Below, piece after piece: positions 28,134 to 36,034 of a stretch of DNA of 64,000 nucleotides. The stretch's first letter is position 1, and each line of letters opens with the position of its first letter. This DNA comes from Caballeronia peredens. GTDB taxonomy: Bacteria; Pseudomonadota; Gammaproteobacteria; Burkholderiales; Burkholderiaceae. Made by a program: the position numbers and the translations under genes. The stretch spans positions 1 to 64,000 of the forward strand of contig FCOH02000030.1 in NCBI GenBank assembly GCA_001544595.2. The letters are read 5' to 3'. Under the pieces are notes generated by a model that saw nothing but the letters and a program-made list of their open reading frames with translations, was not told where the DNA came from and did no database searches.

Positions 28134-29288
28134 TCAGATCGAGCAAAGGCGGCGCGCGCCTTCGATGAGCGTATCGTCGTCCTTCGCGAACGACAGGCGG
28201 ATCAGCCGGTTGTCGGTGCCGTCGGTGTAGAACGCCGACAGCGGAATGGTCGCGACGCGCGCCTCGCGAATCAGGCGCAGCACGAAGTCGCTGTCGCTCT
28301 CGTTCGAGATCGCATCGTAACGCGCCAGCATGAAGAAACTGCCCGCGCTCGGCAACAGTTCGAAGCGCGAGCCCGCAAGCGATTCGGCGAGCAGATCGCG
28401 CTTGTGCTGATAGAACGGGCCGAGATTCAGATAGCTCGATTCATCCGCGAGCGCTTCCGCAAAGGCCATCTGCATCGGCGTGTCGGCGGAAAAGGTCATG
28501 AACTGATGGATCTTGCGGATCTCGGACGTCAGCGCCGCGGGCGCGAGACAGTAGCCGACGCGCCAGCCCGTCACGTGATACGACTTGCCGAACGACGACA
28601 CGATCACGCTGCGCTCGGCCAGTTCCGGATAGCGCGCCATGCCGTGATGCAGCGCGCCGTCGAACACGACGTGCTCGTAGACTTCGTCGGACAGCACGAT
28701 GATCTTCGTGTCGCGCGTCAGGGCCGTGAGCCGCTCGATGTCGACGGATGTGAACGCGCTGCCGGTCGGATTGTGCGGCGTGTTGATCAGGATCATGCGC
28801 GTCTTCGGCGTGATCGCAGCGGCGACTTCGTCCCAGTCGATGCGGAAATCCTCCGACGACAGCTTGATCGCGACGGGCGTCGCGCCCTGAAGCTGCACGA
28901 TCGGGGCGTAGCTGTCGAACGACGGCTCGAAATAGATCACTTCGTCGCCGGGATGCACGAGCGCGCTGATCGTCGCGTACAGGCCTTCGCTCGCGCTCGC
29001 GACCACGGTGACTTCCGTGCCCGGATCGTACTGCGCGCCGTAGAGCTTGTGCGTCTTCACCGCGATCGCCTCGCGCAGCGCGAGCACGCCGGACATCGGC
29101 GAATACTGGTTATGTCCTGCCCGCATGGCTCGCTCGACGCCCTCGATCAGCTTCGGATCGCATGCGAAGTTCGGCGCGCCCTGCGACAGGTTGAGCGCGT
29201 GATGCTCGTCGGCCAACTGGCCGATCACGGTGAAAATGGTCGTGCCGACGTTGGGCAGCTTCGACTCGGGAATGCAGGCGCTTTGCAC
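28134..29288 (-). CDS. PLP-dependent aminotransferase, methionine aminotransferase (YbdL-like)
   Basis: This class I/II fold-type-I aminotransferase of about 384 residues is very similar along its length to E. coli YbdL, which transaminates methionine. Shared features include ESKLPNVGTTIF at the start, NLSQGAPNF, the PLP lysine in VSSFGKSYHVTGWRVGYC, and NTPHNPTG. A GTG at 29286-29288 with GGAG eight bases upstream is preferred; it aligns with the YbdL start, although the frame extends to a TTG at 29336. It is cotranscribed with the amino-acid receptor and divergent from a LysR regulator. Kynurenine or glutamine aminotransferase activity remains possible. Confidence 0.88.
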   Translation of the reverse strand: MQSACIPESKLPNVGTTIFTVIGQLADEHHALNLSQGAPNFACDPKLIEGVERAMRAGHNQYSPMSGVLALREAIAVKTHKLYGAQYDPGTEVTVVASASEGLYATISALVHPGDEVIYFEPSFDSYAPIVQLQGATPVAIKLSSEDFRIDWDEVAAAITPKTRMILINTPHNPTGSAFTSVDIERLTALTRDTKIIVLSDEVYEHVVFDGALHHGMARYPELAERSVIVSSFGKSYHVTGWRVGYCLAPAALTSEIRKIHQFMTFSADTPMQMAFAEALADESSYLNLGPFYQHKRDLLAESLAGSRFELLPSAGSFFMLARYDAISNESDSDFVLRLIREARVATIPLSAFYTDGTDNRLIRLSFAKDDDTLIEGARRLCSI

Positions 29289-29375
29289 GGCGGTGTCTCC
29301 GGAATTGCGGTTCGACGATTGCAGGCGTCGATTCAACCGCAGCCATTAAGCGCGGACAATCGAAACTTTGTCATA

Positions 29376-29402
29376 CTAGCCATGCTTGCAGATCATGGCT
29401 AG
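29376..29402. promoter_or_regulatory. Perfect palindrome (LysR box) abutting the regulator start
   Basis: The arms CTAGCCATG (29376-29384) and CATGGCTAG (29394-29402) are perfect 9-base inverted repeats around a 9-base centre, and they include a T-N11-A LysR box. The right arm ends directly before the ATG at 29403. It is therefore likely the binding site of the LysR regulator, controlling both itself and the aminotransferase operon 87 bases away. Confidence 0.75.
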
Positions 29403-30341
29403 ATGCCAAAAACGATGAAACCGCTCCCTTCGCTCGATGTGCTCAAAACCTTTCTGGTCGTCGCCCAGAAGCTGAATTTCACGCGCGCGGCCGAGGTGCT
29501 GAACGTAACGCAAGGCGCCGTCAGCCGCCAGATTGCGGGGCTGGAGGCGCATCTCGGCTACGCGTTGTTCTCGCGGCAGGCGCGCGGGCTCGCGCTGACG
29601 CATCACGGCGCGCTCCTGATCGCGCCGTTGCAGCAGGCGTTCGCGCAGATCGACGATGCGCTCGCAAAAGGCGGCGCGCAATCCGGCATTCTGCGCGTGA
29701 AGTGTCCGACCTGCGCGATGCGCTGGGCGCTGCCGCGCGTCATCCGTCTGCAGAACGAGCGGCCGGAACTGGTGGTGGAAGTGACGGCGTCGGTGTCGCA
29801 CGGCGTCGAATTCAACGCGGAACAGTTCGACGCGGCCATCGTGTTCGGCGCGGCGCCGTCGCTGAAAGGCGTGACGGCGCTTCATCTGTTCGACGAAGTG
29901 CTGACGCCCGTGTGCGCGCCCGAATTGTGGAAGCCGAGAAAGGGCGTCGCGCCGACGCCCGACGATCTCGCCGGCAAGACCCTGCTGCATCCCACGCGCG
30001 ACCGCCGCGACTGGCTGCTGTGGCTCGGCGCGTACGGTTACGCGGGGCTGCCGTCGACCAAGGCGCAGCATTTCGACACGCTCGATCTGGCGATTTCCTC
30101 GGCGATGCAGGGGCTGGGCGTGACGATCGGCGACGTCTCGCTGATCGAGGAAGACTTGCGCGCGAAGCGCGTGATCGCGCCGTTTTCGCTGTGCGTGCCG
30201 AGCGGCGCGGCGTATTACCTGGTTTATCCGGAGCGGCCTTCGCCGTCGCCGGTGTTGCAGCAGTTCGCGCAATGGCTCGGCGACGAAGCCGCGCGCACGC
30301 GCGAGAACCTTCAGGCCCGCACGCACGCCGCGCAGGCCTGA
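29403..30341 (+). CDS. LysR-type regulator of the aminotransferase operon
   Basis: This 312-residue GcvA-like LysR protein has a winged helix at residues about 9-68 (FTRAAEVLNVTQGAVSRQIAGLE), followed by an effector domain with RVIRLQNERPELVVEV. It is divergent from the aminotransferase and receptor genes and probably responds to the amino acid they handle. The ATG at 29403 has no Shine-Dalgarno site, because the palindrome occupies that space; a second ATG lies at 29415. Leaderless translation is possible. It converges with the LivK-like gene, with 18 bases between the stops. Confidence 0.88.
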   Translation: MPKTMKPLPSLDVLKTFLVVAQKLNFTRAAEVLNVTQGAVSRQIAGLEAHLGYALFSRQARGLALTHHGALLIAPLQQAFAQIDDALAKGGAQSGILRVKCPTCAMRWALPRVIRLQNERPELVVEVTASVSHGVEFNAEQFDAAIVFGAAPSLKGVTALHLFDEVLTPVCAPELWKPRKGVAPTPDDLAGKTLLHPTRDRRDWLLWLGAYGYAGLPSTKAQHFDTLDLAISSAMQGLGVTIGDVSLIEEDLRAKRVIAPFSLCVPSGAAYYLVYPERPSPSPVLQQFAQWLGDEAARTRENLQARTHAAQA

Positions 30342-30359
30342 GGCTTCATCGGACGCGCA

Positions 30360-31514
30360 TCACATGCCGTGCTTGGTGACGACCGATTCCCACTGTCCGT
30401 TCTTCACCTGATACAGCGTCGACGACGCGTTTTTCAGCGCGCCGTTGCTGTCGAACGCGATCGGCCCGGTGATGCCTTCGAACGAATTCGCCTTCAGCAC
30501 GGGCCGGTACACCTTCGGATCGATGGAATTGGCCTTCTGCATCGCGTTGATGGCGGCCCACGCGGCGTCGTAGCCGAACGGCGCATACGACAGGATCGCG
30601 ACGCCGAAGCGCTTCTGGAACTTGTCGCCGAATGCCTTGCCCGCGGGCAGCTTGTCGAGCGGGCTGCCGTATTCCCACGCCTGCGCACCTTCGGCGGCGT
30701 CGCCGGCGAGCTTCAGGAAGTCGGCGTCCATCACGCCGCCGCCGCCCACGAACTGCGCGGTCATGCCGAGCTGCTTCATCCGCTTGACGACGGCCGCCGC
30801 CTGCCGGTCGAGTCCGCCGAAGAAAATCAGATCCGCGTTGGCGGCCTTGATGCGCGTGAGCTGCGCGCTGAAATCGACGGTCTGGTTGTCGCTGTACTCG
30901 CGCGTGACGATCGTGCCGCCCTTCGCCTTCACGGCTTTCTCGAACTCGTCGGCCTCGCCCTGACCGAAGGCCGTGCGGTCGTCGATGATCGCGATGCGCT
31001 TCGCTTTCGTCGTCGTGACCGCGTAGATGCCGGCGTTGCCCGCGTTCTGCGCATCGCTCGAAATCACCGTGAAGACGTTCTCCAGCCCGCGCGTCGTGAT
31101 GGTCGGATTGGTCGCGGCGGGGTCGATCACCGGAATGCCAGCGTTGTTGTAGATCGGCGAGGCGGGCAGCGTCGTGCCCGAATTGAAGTGCCCGACGACG
31201 ACCGCCACGCCGTCATCGACGAGCTTCTGCGCCGCCTGCACGCCGACGCGCGGGTCGGCCTGATCGTCTTCCGCGTGGATCTCGAACTTCGCGGTCTTGC
31301 CGCCGATCGTGATCTTCTTCGCGTTGGCTTCGTCGAGCGCGAGCTGCACGCCGTTCTGGAGATCCTTTCCATATCCCGCATTGGCGCCGGTTAGCGGCGC
31401 GGCGAAACCGACTTTCACCTGCAGGTCTTCAGCGGCCGCCGAAAACGGCACGGCGCCGAGCGCGGCCGTGGCACACGCCACGAGCCATGCCAAAGGTTGG
31501 GTACGGATGCGCAT
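30360..31514 (-). CDS. Branched-chain amino-acid ABC receptor (LivK-like)
   Basis: This 384-residue periplasmic binding protein has a signal peptide (to about residue 26, SAAAED) and then LQVKVGFAAPLTGANAGYGKD, the start of type I Leu/Ile/Val-binding proteins. The conserved NSGTTLPASPIYNNAGIPVI and FGQGEADEFEKAVKAKGG segments are present. The ATG at 31512-31514 has GGAGAGG upstream. The gene stands alone: no livHMGF genes are near, so it is an orphan receptor for a transporter encoded elsewhere. The exact ligand is unknown. Confidence 0.9.
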   Translation of the reverse strand: MRIRTQPLAWLVACATAALGAVPFSAAAEDLQVKVGFAAPLTGANAGYGKDLQNGVQLALDEANAKKITIGGKTAKFEIHAEDDQADPRVGVQAAQKLVDDGVAVVVGHFNSGTTLPASPIYNNAGIPVIDPAATNPTITTRGLENVFTVISSDAQNAGNAGIYAVTTTKAKRIAIIDDRTAFGQGEADEFEKAVKAKGGTIVTREYSDNQTVDFSAQLTRIKAANADLIFFGGLDRQAAAVVKRMKQLGMTAQFVGGGGVMDADFLKLAGDAAEGAQAWEYGSPLDKLPAGKAFGDKFQKRFGVAILSYAPFGYDAAWAAINAMQKANSIDPKVYRPVLKANSFEGITGPIAFDSNGALKNASSTLYQVKNGQWESVVTKHGM

Positions 31515-31867
31515 GGTTTCCTCTCCTTTTTGATTTGGCAATCGAATGGAACACGACCGGATTCGTGCCGGCAAGACGGACTTGCCCTCAAGGGTCCGAT
31601 CATTCGGACGATGACGGCAGCCGCTTCGCGCGCAGCCCGGCACAGATAGCGGACATGCGCAATTTAGAGAGCCAATTTCGCCGCGTCTTGGTGTTTAGTC
31701 GCGCCGCGGGTGCGGATTTCGGCATAGGCGTGATTGGCCGCGAGCGCACGTCCGGGGCGGCTTTGCGCGTTTCCGTGCCGCGCGTCGCACGACGATTCGC
31801 GACCAGGCCGCCGCCGCGACGTATCGGCACTCGGTGCGTCCTATCGCATCGATTGAAATTGCCCGGC
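31515..31867. other. Divergent intergenic region, LivK-like / MarR
   Basis: About 350 bases lie between the divergent LivK-like start and the MarR promoter. The part next to livK should hold its promoter, but no element is clear enough to place. I see no gene, hairpin or repeat. Confidence 0.4.
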
Positions 31868-31896
31868 TTGACAAAGTGTATATGCACTCATATTCT
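31868..31896 (+). promoter_or_regulatory. MarR-controlled promoter of the marR-SDR-thiolase operon
   Basis: A consensus promoter, -35 TTGACA (31868-31873), 17-base spacer and -10 TATTCT (31891-31896), carries the near-perfect palindrome AGTGTATATGCACT (31875-31888) inside the spacer. A perfect version of the palindrome recurs at 32382-32395, before the SDR gene. Binding in the spacer would block RNA polymerase, so the MarR protein should repress itself. Confidence 0.82.
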
Positions 31897-31903
31897 GCGT
31901 GAC

Positions 31904-32332
31904 ATGACTTCCAACTCTTCTCCTCTGGACTGCAACTGTTTCGCGATTCGTCAGGCGGCGCGTTTCGTGTCGCAGATGTACGAGCGGCATCTGAGCGAGG
32001 TCGGCATCACGGCGGCGCAGTTCACCATCATCGCGGCGATCGGGCGCAGGCCCGGCGTGCAAATGGTCGAACTCGCCGAGCAGATGGTGATGGACCGCAC
32101 CACGCTCGTGCGCGCCCTGAAGCCCTTGCAGCGCGACGGCATCGTCGAGGCGGCGCAGGAATCGGCGAGTTCGCGCGCGGTCGGTCTGCGACTGACCGCG
32201 GCGGGCAAGGAAACGCTCGTGAAGGCGTCGGTGCAGTGGCGCGCGGCGCAGGCGGAATTCGAAGCGAAGTACGGCGAGAAACGCGCGAAGGCATTGCGTG
32301 AATCGCTGTTCGAACTGACCACGATGGAGTGA
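31904..32332 (+). CDS. MarR-family repressor (module 1)
   Basis: This 142-residue winged-helix regulator has the core EVGITAAQFTIIAAIG, VELAEQMVMDRTTLVRALKPL (recognition helix region) and a basic wing. The N-terminal CNCFAIRQAARFVSQMY resembles the CFCLAGRRSARFITRIF of the second MarR at 41833-42288, so the two are paralogues with a Cys pair near the N-terminus. The cysteines may sense oxidants or electrophiles, which is inference. It should control the SDR and thiolase genes downstream. Confidence 0.88.
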   Translation: MTSNSSPLDCNCFAIRQAARFVSQMYERHLSEVGITAAQFTIIAAIGRRPGVQMVELAEQMVMDRTTLVRALKPLQRDGIVEAAQESASSRAVGLRLTAAGKETLVKASVQWRAAQAEFEAKYGEKRAKALRESLFELTTME

Positions 32333-32381
32333 GTGAAGCACGGCAGGCTCGCGGCACGCGGGCCTTAGTTTTCACGCCGAT

Positions 32382-32395
32382 AGTGCATATGCACT
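32382..32395. promoter_or_regulatory. MarR operator before the SDR gene
   Basis: AGTGCATATGCACT is a perfect 14-base palindrome 28 bases before the SDR start. It differs at one position from the operator in the marR promoter (31875-31888). No clear -35/-10 pair surrounds it, so it may work as an internal roadblock or as part of a weak second promoter. Confidence 0.75.
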
Positions 32396-32423
32396 TTTGG
32401 TGCAGGATCGTTCGGAGAGCATC

Positions 32424-33131
32424 ATGGAAATCAAAGGAAAAGTCGTACTTGTCACCGGCGCCAATCGCGGTCTCGGCAAGCAATTCGTGAAGTCGCTGTT
32501 GAAGGCGGGCGCGGCGAAGGTGTACGCCGCCGCGCGCGATCCCAAGAGCGTGGATATTCCAGGCGCCGAAGCCGTGCGCCTCGATGTGACCAACGCCGCC
32601 GATATCGCCGAGGCAGCCGCCACTTACACCGACGTCCAGGTGGTCGTCAACAACGCCGGCGCGACGACGCGCGGCCCGATCGTTGATCCGGCGTCGACGC
32701 AGGGCATCCGCGAGCTGCTCGAGATCAACACGTTCGGTCCGATCCTGCTGACGCAGGCATTCGCGCCCGTGCTGAAGAAAAATGGCGGCGGCGCGGTCAT
32801 CAACATTCTGTCGGTGCTGAGCTGGGTCTCGTTGCCGACGGGCGGCGCGTATCACATCTCGAAGGCGGCGGCGTGGGCTGCCACCAACGCGCTGCGCGAG
32901 GAACTGCGCGAGCAGGGCACGCTGGTCGTCGCCGCGCATCCCGGCTACATCGATACCGACATGACCGCGCAAGTCACGGGGCCGAAATCGACGCCCGAAC
33001 ACGTCGTGAACGAAGTCCTCGCGGCGGTGGAAAAGAATCAGGAAGAAGTGCTCGTCGATGACATCGGCCGCGAAGTCAAGCGCTCGCTTTCGACCGCCAC
33101 GCCCATCTATCTCACCGGCATTCCGCGCTGA
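32424..33131 (+). CDS. Short-chain dehydrogenase (SDR), module 1
   Basis: This 235-residue classical SDR has the NAD(P)-binding motif TGANRGLGKQF (residues 12-22), NNAGA, catalytic Ser in NILSVLSW and Tyr/Lys in YHISK. The cofactor is probably NADPH or NADH, and the substrate is unknown. The start has GGAGAGC upstream. It is a paralogue of the SDR at 42341-43048: both are 235 residues, begin M-x-[IV]-KG-x-V-V-[LF]-VTGA, and sit beside paralogous MarR genes. It lies 12 bases before the thiolase, so a role in 3-hydroxyacyl or ketone metabolism is plausible. Confidence 0.9.
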   Translation: MEIKGKVVLVTGANRGLGKQFVKSLLKAGAAKVYAAARDPKSVDIPGAEAVRLDVTNAADIAEAAATYTDVQVVVNNAGATTRGPIVDPASTQGIRELLEINTFGPILLTQAFAPVLKKNGGGAVINILSVLSWVSLPTGGAYHISKAAAWAATNALREELREQGTLVVAAHPGYIDTDMTAQVTGPKSTPEHVVNEVLAAVEKNQEEVLVDDIGREVKRSLSTATPIYLTGIPR

Positions 33132-33143
33132 ACGAGGATCGAC

Positions 33144-34337
33144 ATGTTTTCGCAAGACATCGTTTTGAGTCATCCGGTGCGCACGGCGATCGGCGCATTC
33201 AACGGCACGCTGAAGGACACGCCTGCCGTCGATCTGGGCGCGGCGGCCATCGCCGAGACGCTGCGCCGCGCGGGCAAGGCGCTCGATCCGGCGGCGCTCG
33301 ATTCCGTCATCTTCGGCAACGTGATTCAGGCGGGCAATCGCATGAATCCCGCGCGCCAGGCGGCGATTGGCGGCGGCGTGGCGGTGTCGGTGCCCGCGCT
33401 GGCGGTGAATCGCGTATGCGGCTCGGGCGCGCAGGCCATCGCGACGGCGGCAACCGAGATCGCGGCGGGCGTCGCGCGGGTCGTCGTCGCGGGCGGCATG
33501 GAGAACATGGATCGCGCGCCGTATCTGCTCGACGGCGGGCGGCACGGCTATCGCATGGGAACCGCGCAGATCTACGACAGCATGTTGCGCGACGGTCTCG
33601 TCGATGCGTTCTCCGGCGAGCATTCGGGCTGGCACACGGAAGATCTCGTGACGCAGCTCGACATCACGCGCGAGGCGCAGGACCGCTGGGCCGAACGGTC
33701 GCAGCAGTTGTTCGCGGCGGCGCAGCGCGACGGCGTGTTCGATGCGGAGATCGTTAGCATCGATGTGAAGAAGGGACGCGAAACCGTCGCGTTCGCGCGT
33801 GACGAGCAGCCGCGCCCCGACACGACGCTGGCGACGCTCGCGAAGCTGCGGGCGGCCTTCCGTCCCGACGGCACGATCACGGCGGGCAATGCGCCCGGAC
33901 TGAACAGCGGTGCATCGGCGATGATCGTGACGAGCCGCAAGGAAGCGGACGCGCGCGGCATCGAACCGTTCGTGCGGCTCGCGGCGTTCGGCGTGGCGGC
34001 GGTCGAGCCCGGCATGTTCGGTCTCGGGCCGGTGCCGGCGGTGCGCCAGGCGCTCGAGCGCGCGGGATGGTCGCTCGGCGACGTCGAGCGCTTCGAGATC
34101 AACGAGGCCTTCGCGGCGGTGCCGATTGCGGTGGCGAGGACGCTCGGCGTGCCGGAGGACATCGTGAACGTGGAAGGCGGCGCGATCGCGCACGGGCATC
34201 CGATCGGCGCGACCGGCGCGGTGCTCACGACGCGCCTCGCTCACGCGATGCGCCGCGACGGCGTGAAGCGCGCCATCGTCACGCTGTGCATCGGCGGCGG
34301 GCAGGGCATTGCGCTGGCGCTGGAGCGCGTGGTTTAA
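33144..34337 (+). CDS. Acetyl-CoA acetyltransferase (thiolase)
   Basis: This 397-residue thiolase II catalyses the interconversion of acetyl-CoA with acetoacetyl-CoA or longer 3-ketoacyl-CoA. All catalytic elements are present: nucleophile Cys92 in NRVCGSGAQA, His in GGAIAHGHPIGATGA and the second Cys in TLCIGGGQGIAL. It is the third gene of the MarR-controlled operon, 12 bases after the SDR. SDR plus thiolase suggests degradation of a short ketone or hydroxy acid, but the substrate is not determined. The cluster ends at the hairpin at 34356-34388. Confidence 0.92.
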   Translation: MFSQDIVLSHPVRTAIGAFNGTLKDTPAVDLGAAAIAETLRRAGKALDPAALDSVIFGNVIQAGNRMNPARQAAIGGGVAVSVPALAVNRVCGSGAQAIATAATEIAAGVARVVVAGGMENMDRAPYLLDGGRHGYRMGTAQIYDSMLRDGLVDAFSGEHSGWHTEDLVTQLDITREAQDRWAERSQQLFAAAQRDGVFDAEIVSIDVKKGRETVAFARDEQPRPDTTLATLAKLRAAFRPDGTITAGNAPGLNSGASAMIVTSRKEADARGIEPFVRLAAFGVAAVEPGMFGLGPVPAVRQALERAGWSLGDVERFEINEAFAAVPIAVARTLGVPEDIVNVEGGAIAHGHPIGATGAVLTTRLAHAMRRDGVKRAIVTLCIGGGQGIALALERVV

Positions 34338-34355
34338 GCGGCGCGACGCATGACT

Positions 34356-34388
34356 CAAGGGCCGGCGCGGTCGCGGCCGGCCCTTGCG
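34356..34388 (+). terminator. Terminator between the thiolase and yciI-like genes
   Basis: A perfect 11-base GC-rich stem (34356-34366 with 34376-34386) has a 9-base loop. It sits 18 bases after the thiolase stop and touches the 3' end of the convergent YciI gene. The T-tract is poor (GCGGTTATTT), so it may end transcription from both sides only partially. Confidence 0.6.
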
Positions 34389-34389
34389 G

Positions 34390-34806
34390 TTATTTCCTGG
34401 CCGCCTTCTGCATTTCGTCGAAGCCCGCGGCGGCTTCTTTCACGTCGGGCGGAAAATCGTCCATTTCCTGCACCTGACGCACTTCGATCGTCTCGTTGTC
34501 CGAACCCGGGCAACGCTTCGCCCATTCGATCGCTTCCTCTCGCGACTTCACCTGAATCATCCAGTAGCCGCCGAGCACTTCCTTCGCTTCGGCGAACGGG
34601 CCGTCGGTCACGCGCGGCTTGCCGCCTTCGAACGTGACGCGCGCGCCCATCGACGGCGGATGCAGTCCGTCGAGCGCGAGCAGCACGCCGGCCTTCTGCA
34701 ACTCCTCGTTGTACTTCATCATCGCGGCGACGGCGTCCGCGCTCGGCATCGCGCCCGGCTCCGCGCTTTCGTAGCCGCGCGGAATCATCAGCATCATGAA
34801 TCGCAT
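34390..34806 (-). CDS. YciI-family (DGPF domain) protein
   Basis: This 138-residue protein of the YCII-related superfamily has a ferredoxin-like dimer fold. It starts MRFMMLMIP and contains the family hallmark VTDGPFAEAKEVLGGYWMI near residues 73-91. DGPF proteins are often encoded beside ECF sigma factors; none is here. The biochemical role is unknown. The frame is open to 34860, but the ATG at 34804-34806 has AGGGAGCC upstream and gives the family start. It is monocistronic and convergent with the thiolase. Confidence 0.88.
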   Translation of the reverse strand: MRFMMLMIPRGYESAEPGAMPSADAVAAMMKYNEELQKAGVLLALDGLHPPSMGARVTFEGGKPRVTDGPFAEAKEVLGGYWMIQVKSREEAIEWAKRCPGSDNETIEVRQVQEMDDFPPDVKEAAAGFDEMQKAARK

Positions 34807-34942
34807 GGGTTGGCTCCCTGTCGTGAGTGTGTGAGTGTCGAGCGTGTTCAGCCCGCTCACACCATACGACGTGCAACGCCGCGCGCGATCGACACATGCA
34901 CAAGAAATTGGCTCTTAAGCGTTTCTCCCTAGTCGATATCGA

Positions 34943-34986
34943 TTGCCTTCCCCGCTCGTACGATCAAATAATGTAATCCATTACAT
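34943..34986 (+). promoter_or_regulatory. Promoter and LacI-type operator of the sugar operon
   Basis: A plausible promoter (TTGCCT at 34943-34948, 18-base spacer, AATAAT at 34967-34972) is overlapped at its -10 and start by the perfect inverted repeat ATGTAAT-CC-ATTACAT (34971-34986). The 7-base arms and 2-base centre are typical of LacI-family operators. It lies 26 bases before the lacI-type gene, so autorepression of the whole operon is expected. Confidence 0.75.
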
Positions 34987-35012
34987 CCCGATCGCGCACA
35001 GCGACGCTCGAC

Positions 35013-36032
35013 ATGTCGGATACGGTTCGTCCACGCGAAGAAGTATCGATTGCCGACGTCGCGCAGCGCGCGGGCGTGTCGGTCGCCACGGTTTCGCGCG
35101 TGCTGAACGGCCACACGAACGTTCGCGAGGCGACGCGCGACAAGGTGCGCGAAGCGGTCGCGGCGAGCGGCTATCGCATCAACGAACTCGCGCGCAATCT
35201 GCGCACGGCCGAAAGCCGGCTGCTCCTCACGATGGTCCCCGACTTCGGCAATCCGTTCTACGCGGCGATTGTGCGCGGCATCGACAGCGTCGCGCGTCAG
35301 AACGGCTACTTCATGCTGTTGTGCGACACCGGCGCGGACCCCTTGCGCGAGCGAAGCTACTTCGATCTGCTGCGCGGCCGCCGCGCGGACGGCGCCATCT
35401 GTCTCGATCCCGCCGCCGTGCAGAAGGCACTCGCCGAGGAAGCATCGACGCTGCCGTGGGTCGCGTGCTGCGAGTTCGATCCGTCGGCGGGCGTGCCGTA
35501 TGTCGGCATCGACAATCATCGCGCGGCGGGCGACGTCGTGCGCTATCTCATCGACAAAGGCCATCACCGCATCGCGCTGATCAACTCGGGGCAAGGCTAT
35601 CTGTACGGACGCCAGCGGCTCGCGGGTTATCGCGATGCATTGAGGGACGCGGGCATCGAGCCGCAGCCCGCGTGGCTGATCGAACTCGACAGCCTCGACT
35701 ACGATGCGGGCGAACGCGCGGCCGCGCAACTCGCGTCACTCGGCGACGCGCGGCCGACGGCGGCGTTCGCGGTGTCCGACACGCTCGCCATCGGCGTGAT
35801 GAACGGCTTTCGCGGCGCGGGCCTGCGCGTGCCGGACGATGTCGCCGTCGTCGGCTTCGACGATATTGCCGTGGCCGCGCACGTCGATCCGCCGCTCACG
35901 ACTGTCTCGCAACCGATGCAACTGCTCGGCGAAACCGCCGCCGGTCTGCTGCTCAGGCGCTTGCGCGATCCGCAGGCACAAGTGCCGGGCGTGCTGCTGC
36001 CGCATCGTCTCATCCAACGAAGGAGCGCGTGA
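35013..36032 (+). CDS. LacI-family repressor of the sugar ABC operon
   Basis: This 339-residue regulator has the LacI headpiece (SIADVAQRAGVSVATVSRVL at residues about 12-31, then the hinge INELARNLRT) and a periplasmic-binding-like sugar domain (NPFYAAIVRGIDSVARQNGY, GFDDIAVAAHVDPPLTTV). It is the first gene of a six-gene operon, two bases before the ABC ATPase gene. The inducer is probably the sugar or polyol imported by the downstream transporter. Its likely operator is at 34971-34986. Confidence 0.92.
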   Translation: MSDTVRPREEVSIADVAQRAGVSVATVSRVLNGHTNVREATRDKVREAVAASGYRINELARNLRTAESRLLLTMVPDFGNPFYAAIVRGIDSVARQNGYFMLLCDTGADPLRERSYFDLLRGRRADGAICLDPAAVQKALAEEASTLPWVACCEFDPSAGVPYVGIDNHRAAGDVVRYLIDKGHHRIALINSGQGYLYGRQRLAGYRDALRDAGIEPQPAWLIELDSLDYDAGERAAAQLASLGDARPTAAFAVSDTLAIGVMNGFRGAGLRVPDDVAVVGFDDIAVAAHVDPPLTTVSQPMQLLGETAAGLLLRRLRDPQAQVPGVLLPHRLIQRRSA

Positions 36033-36034
36033 CG

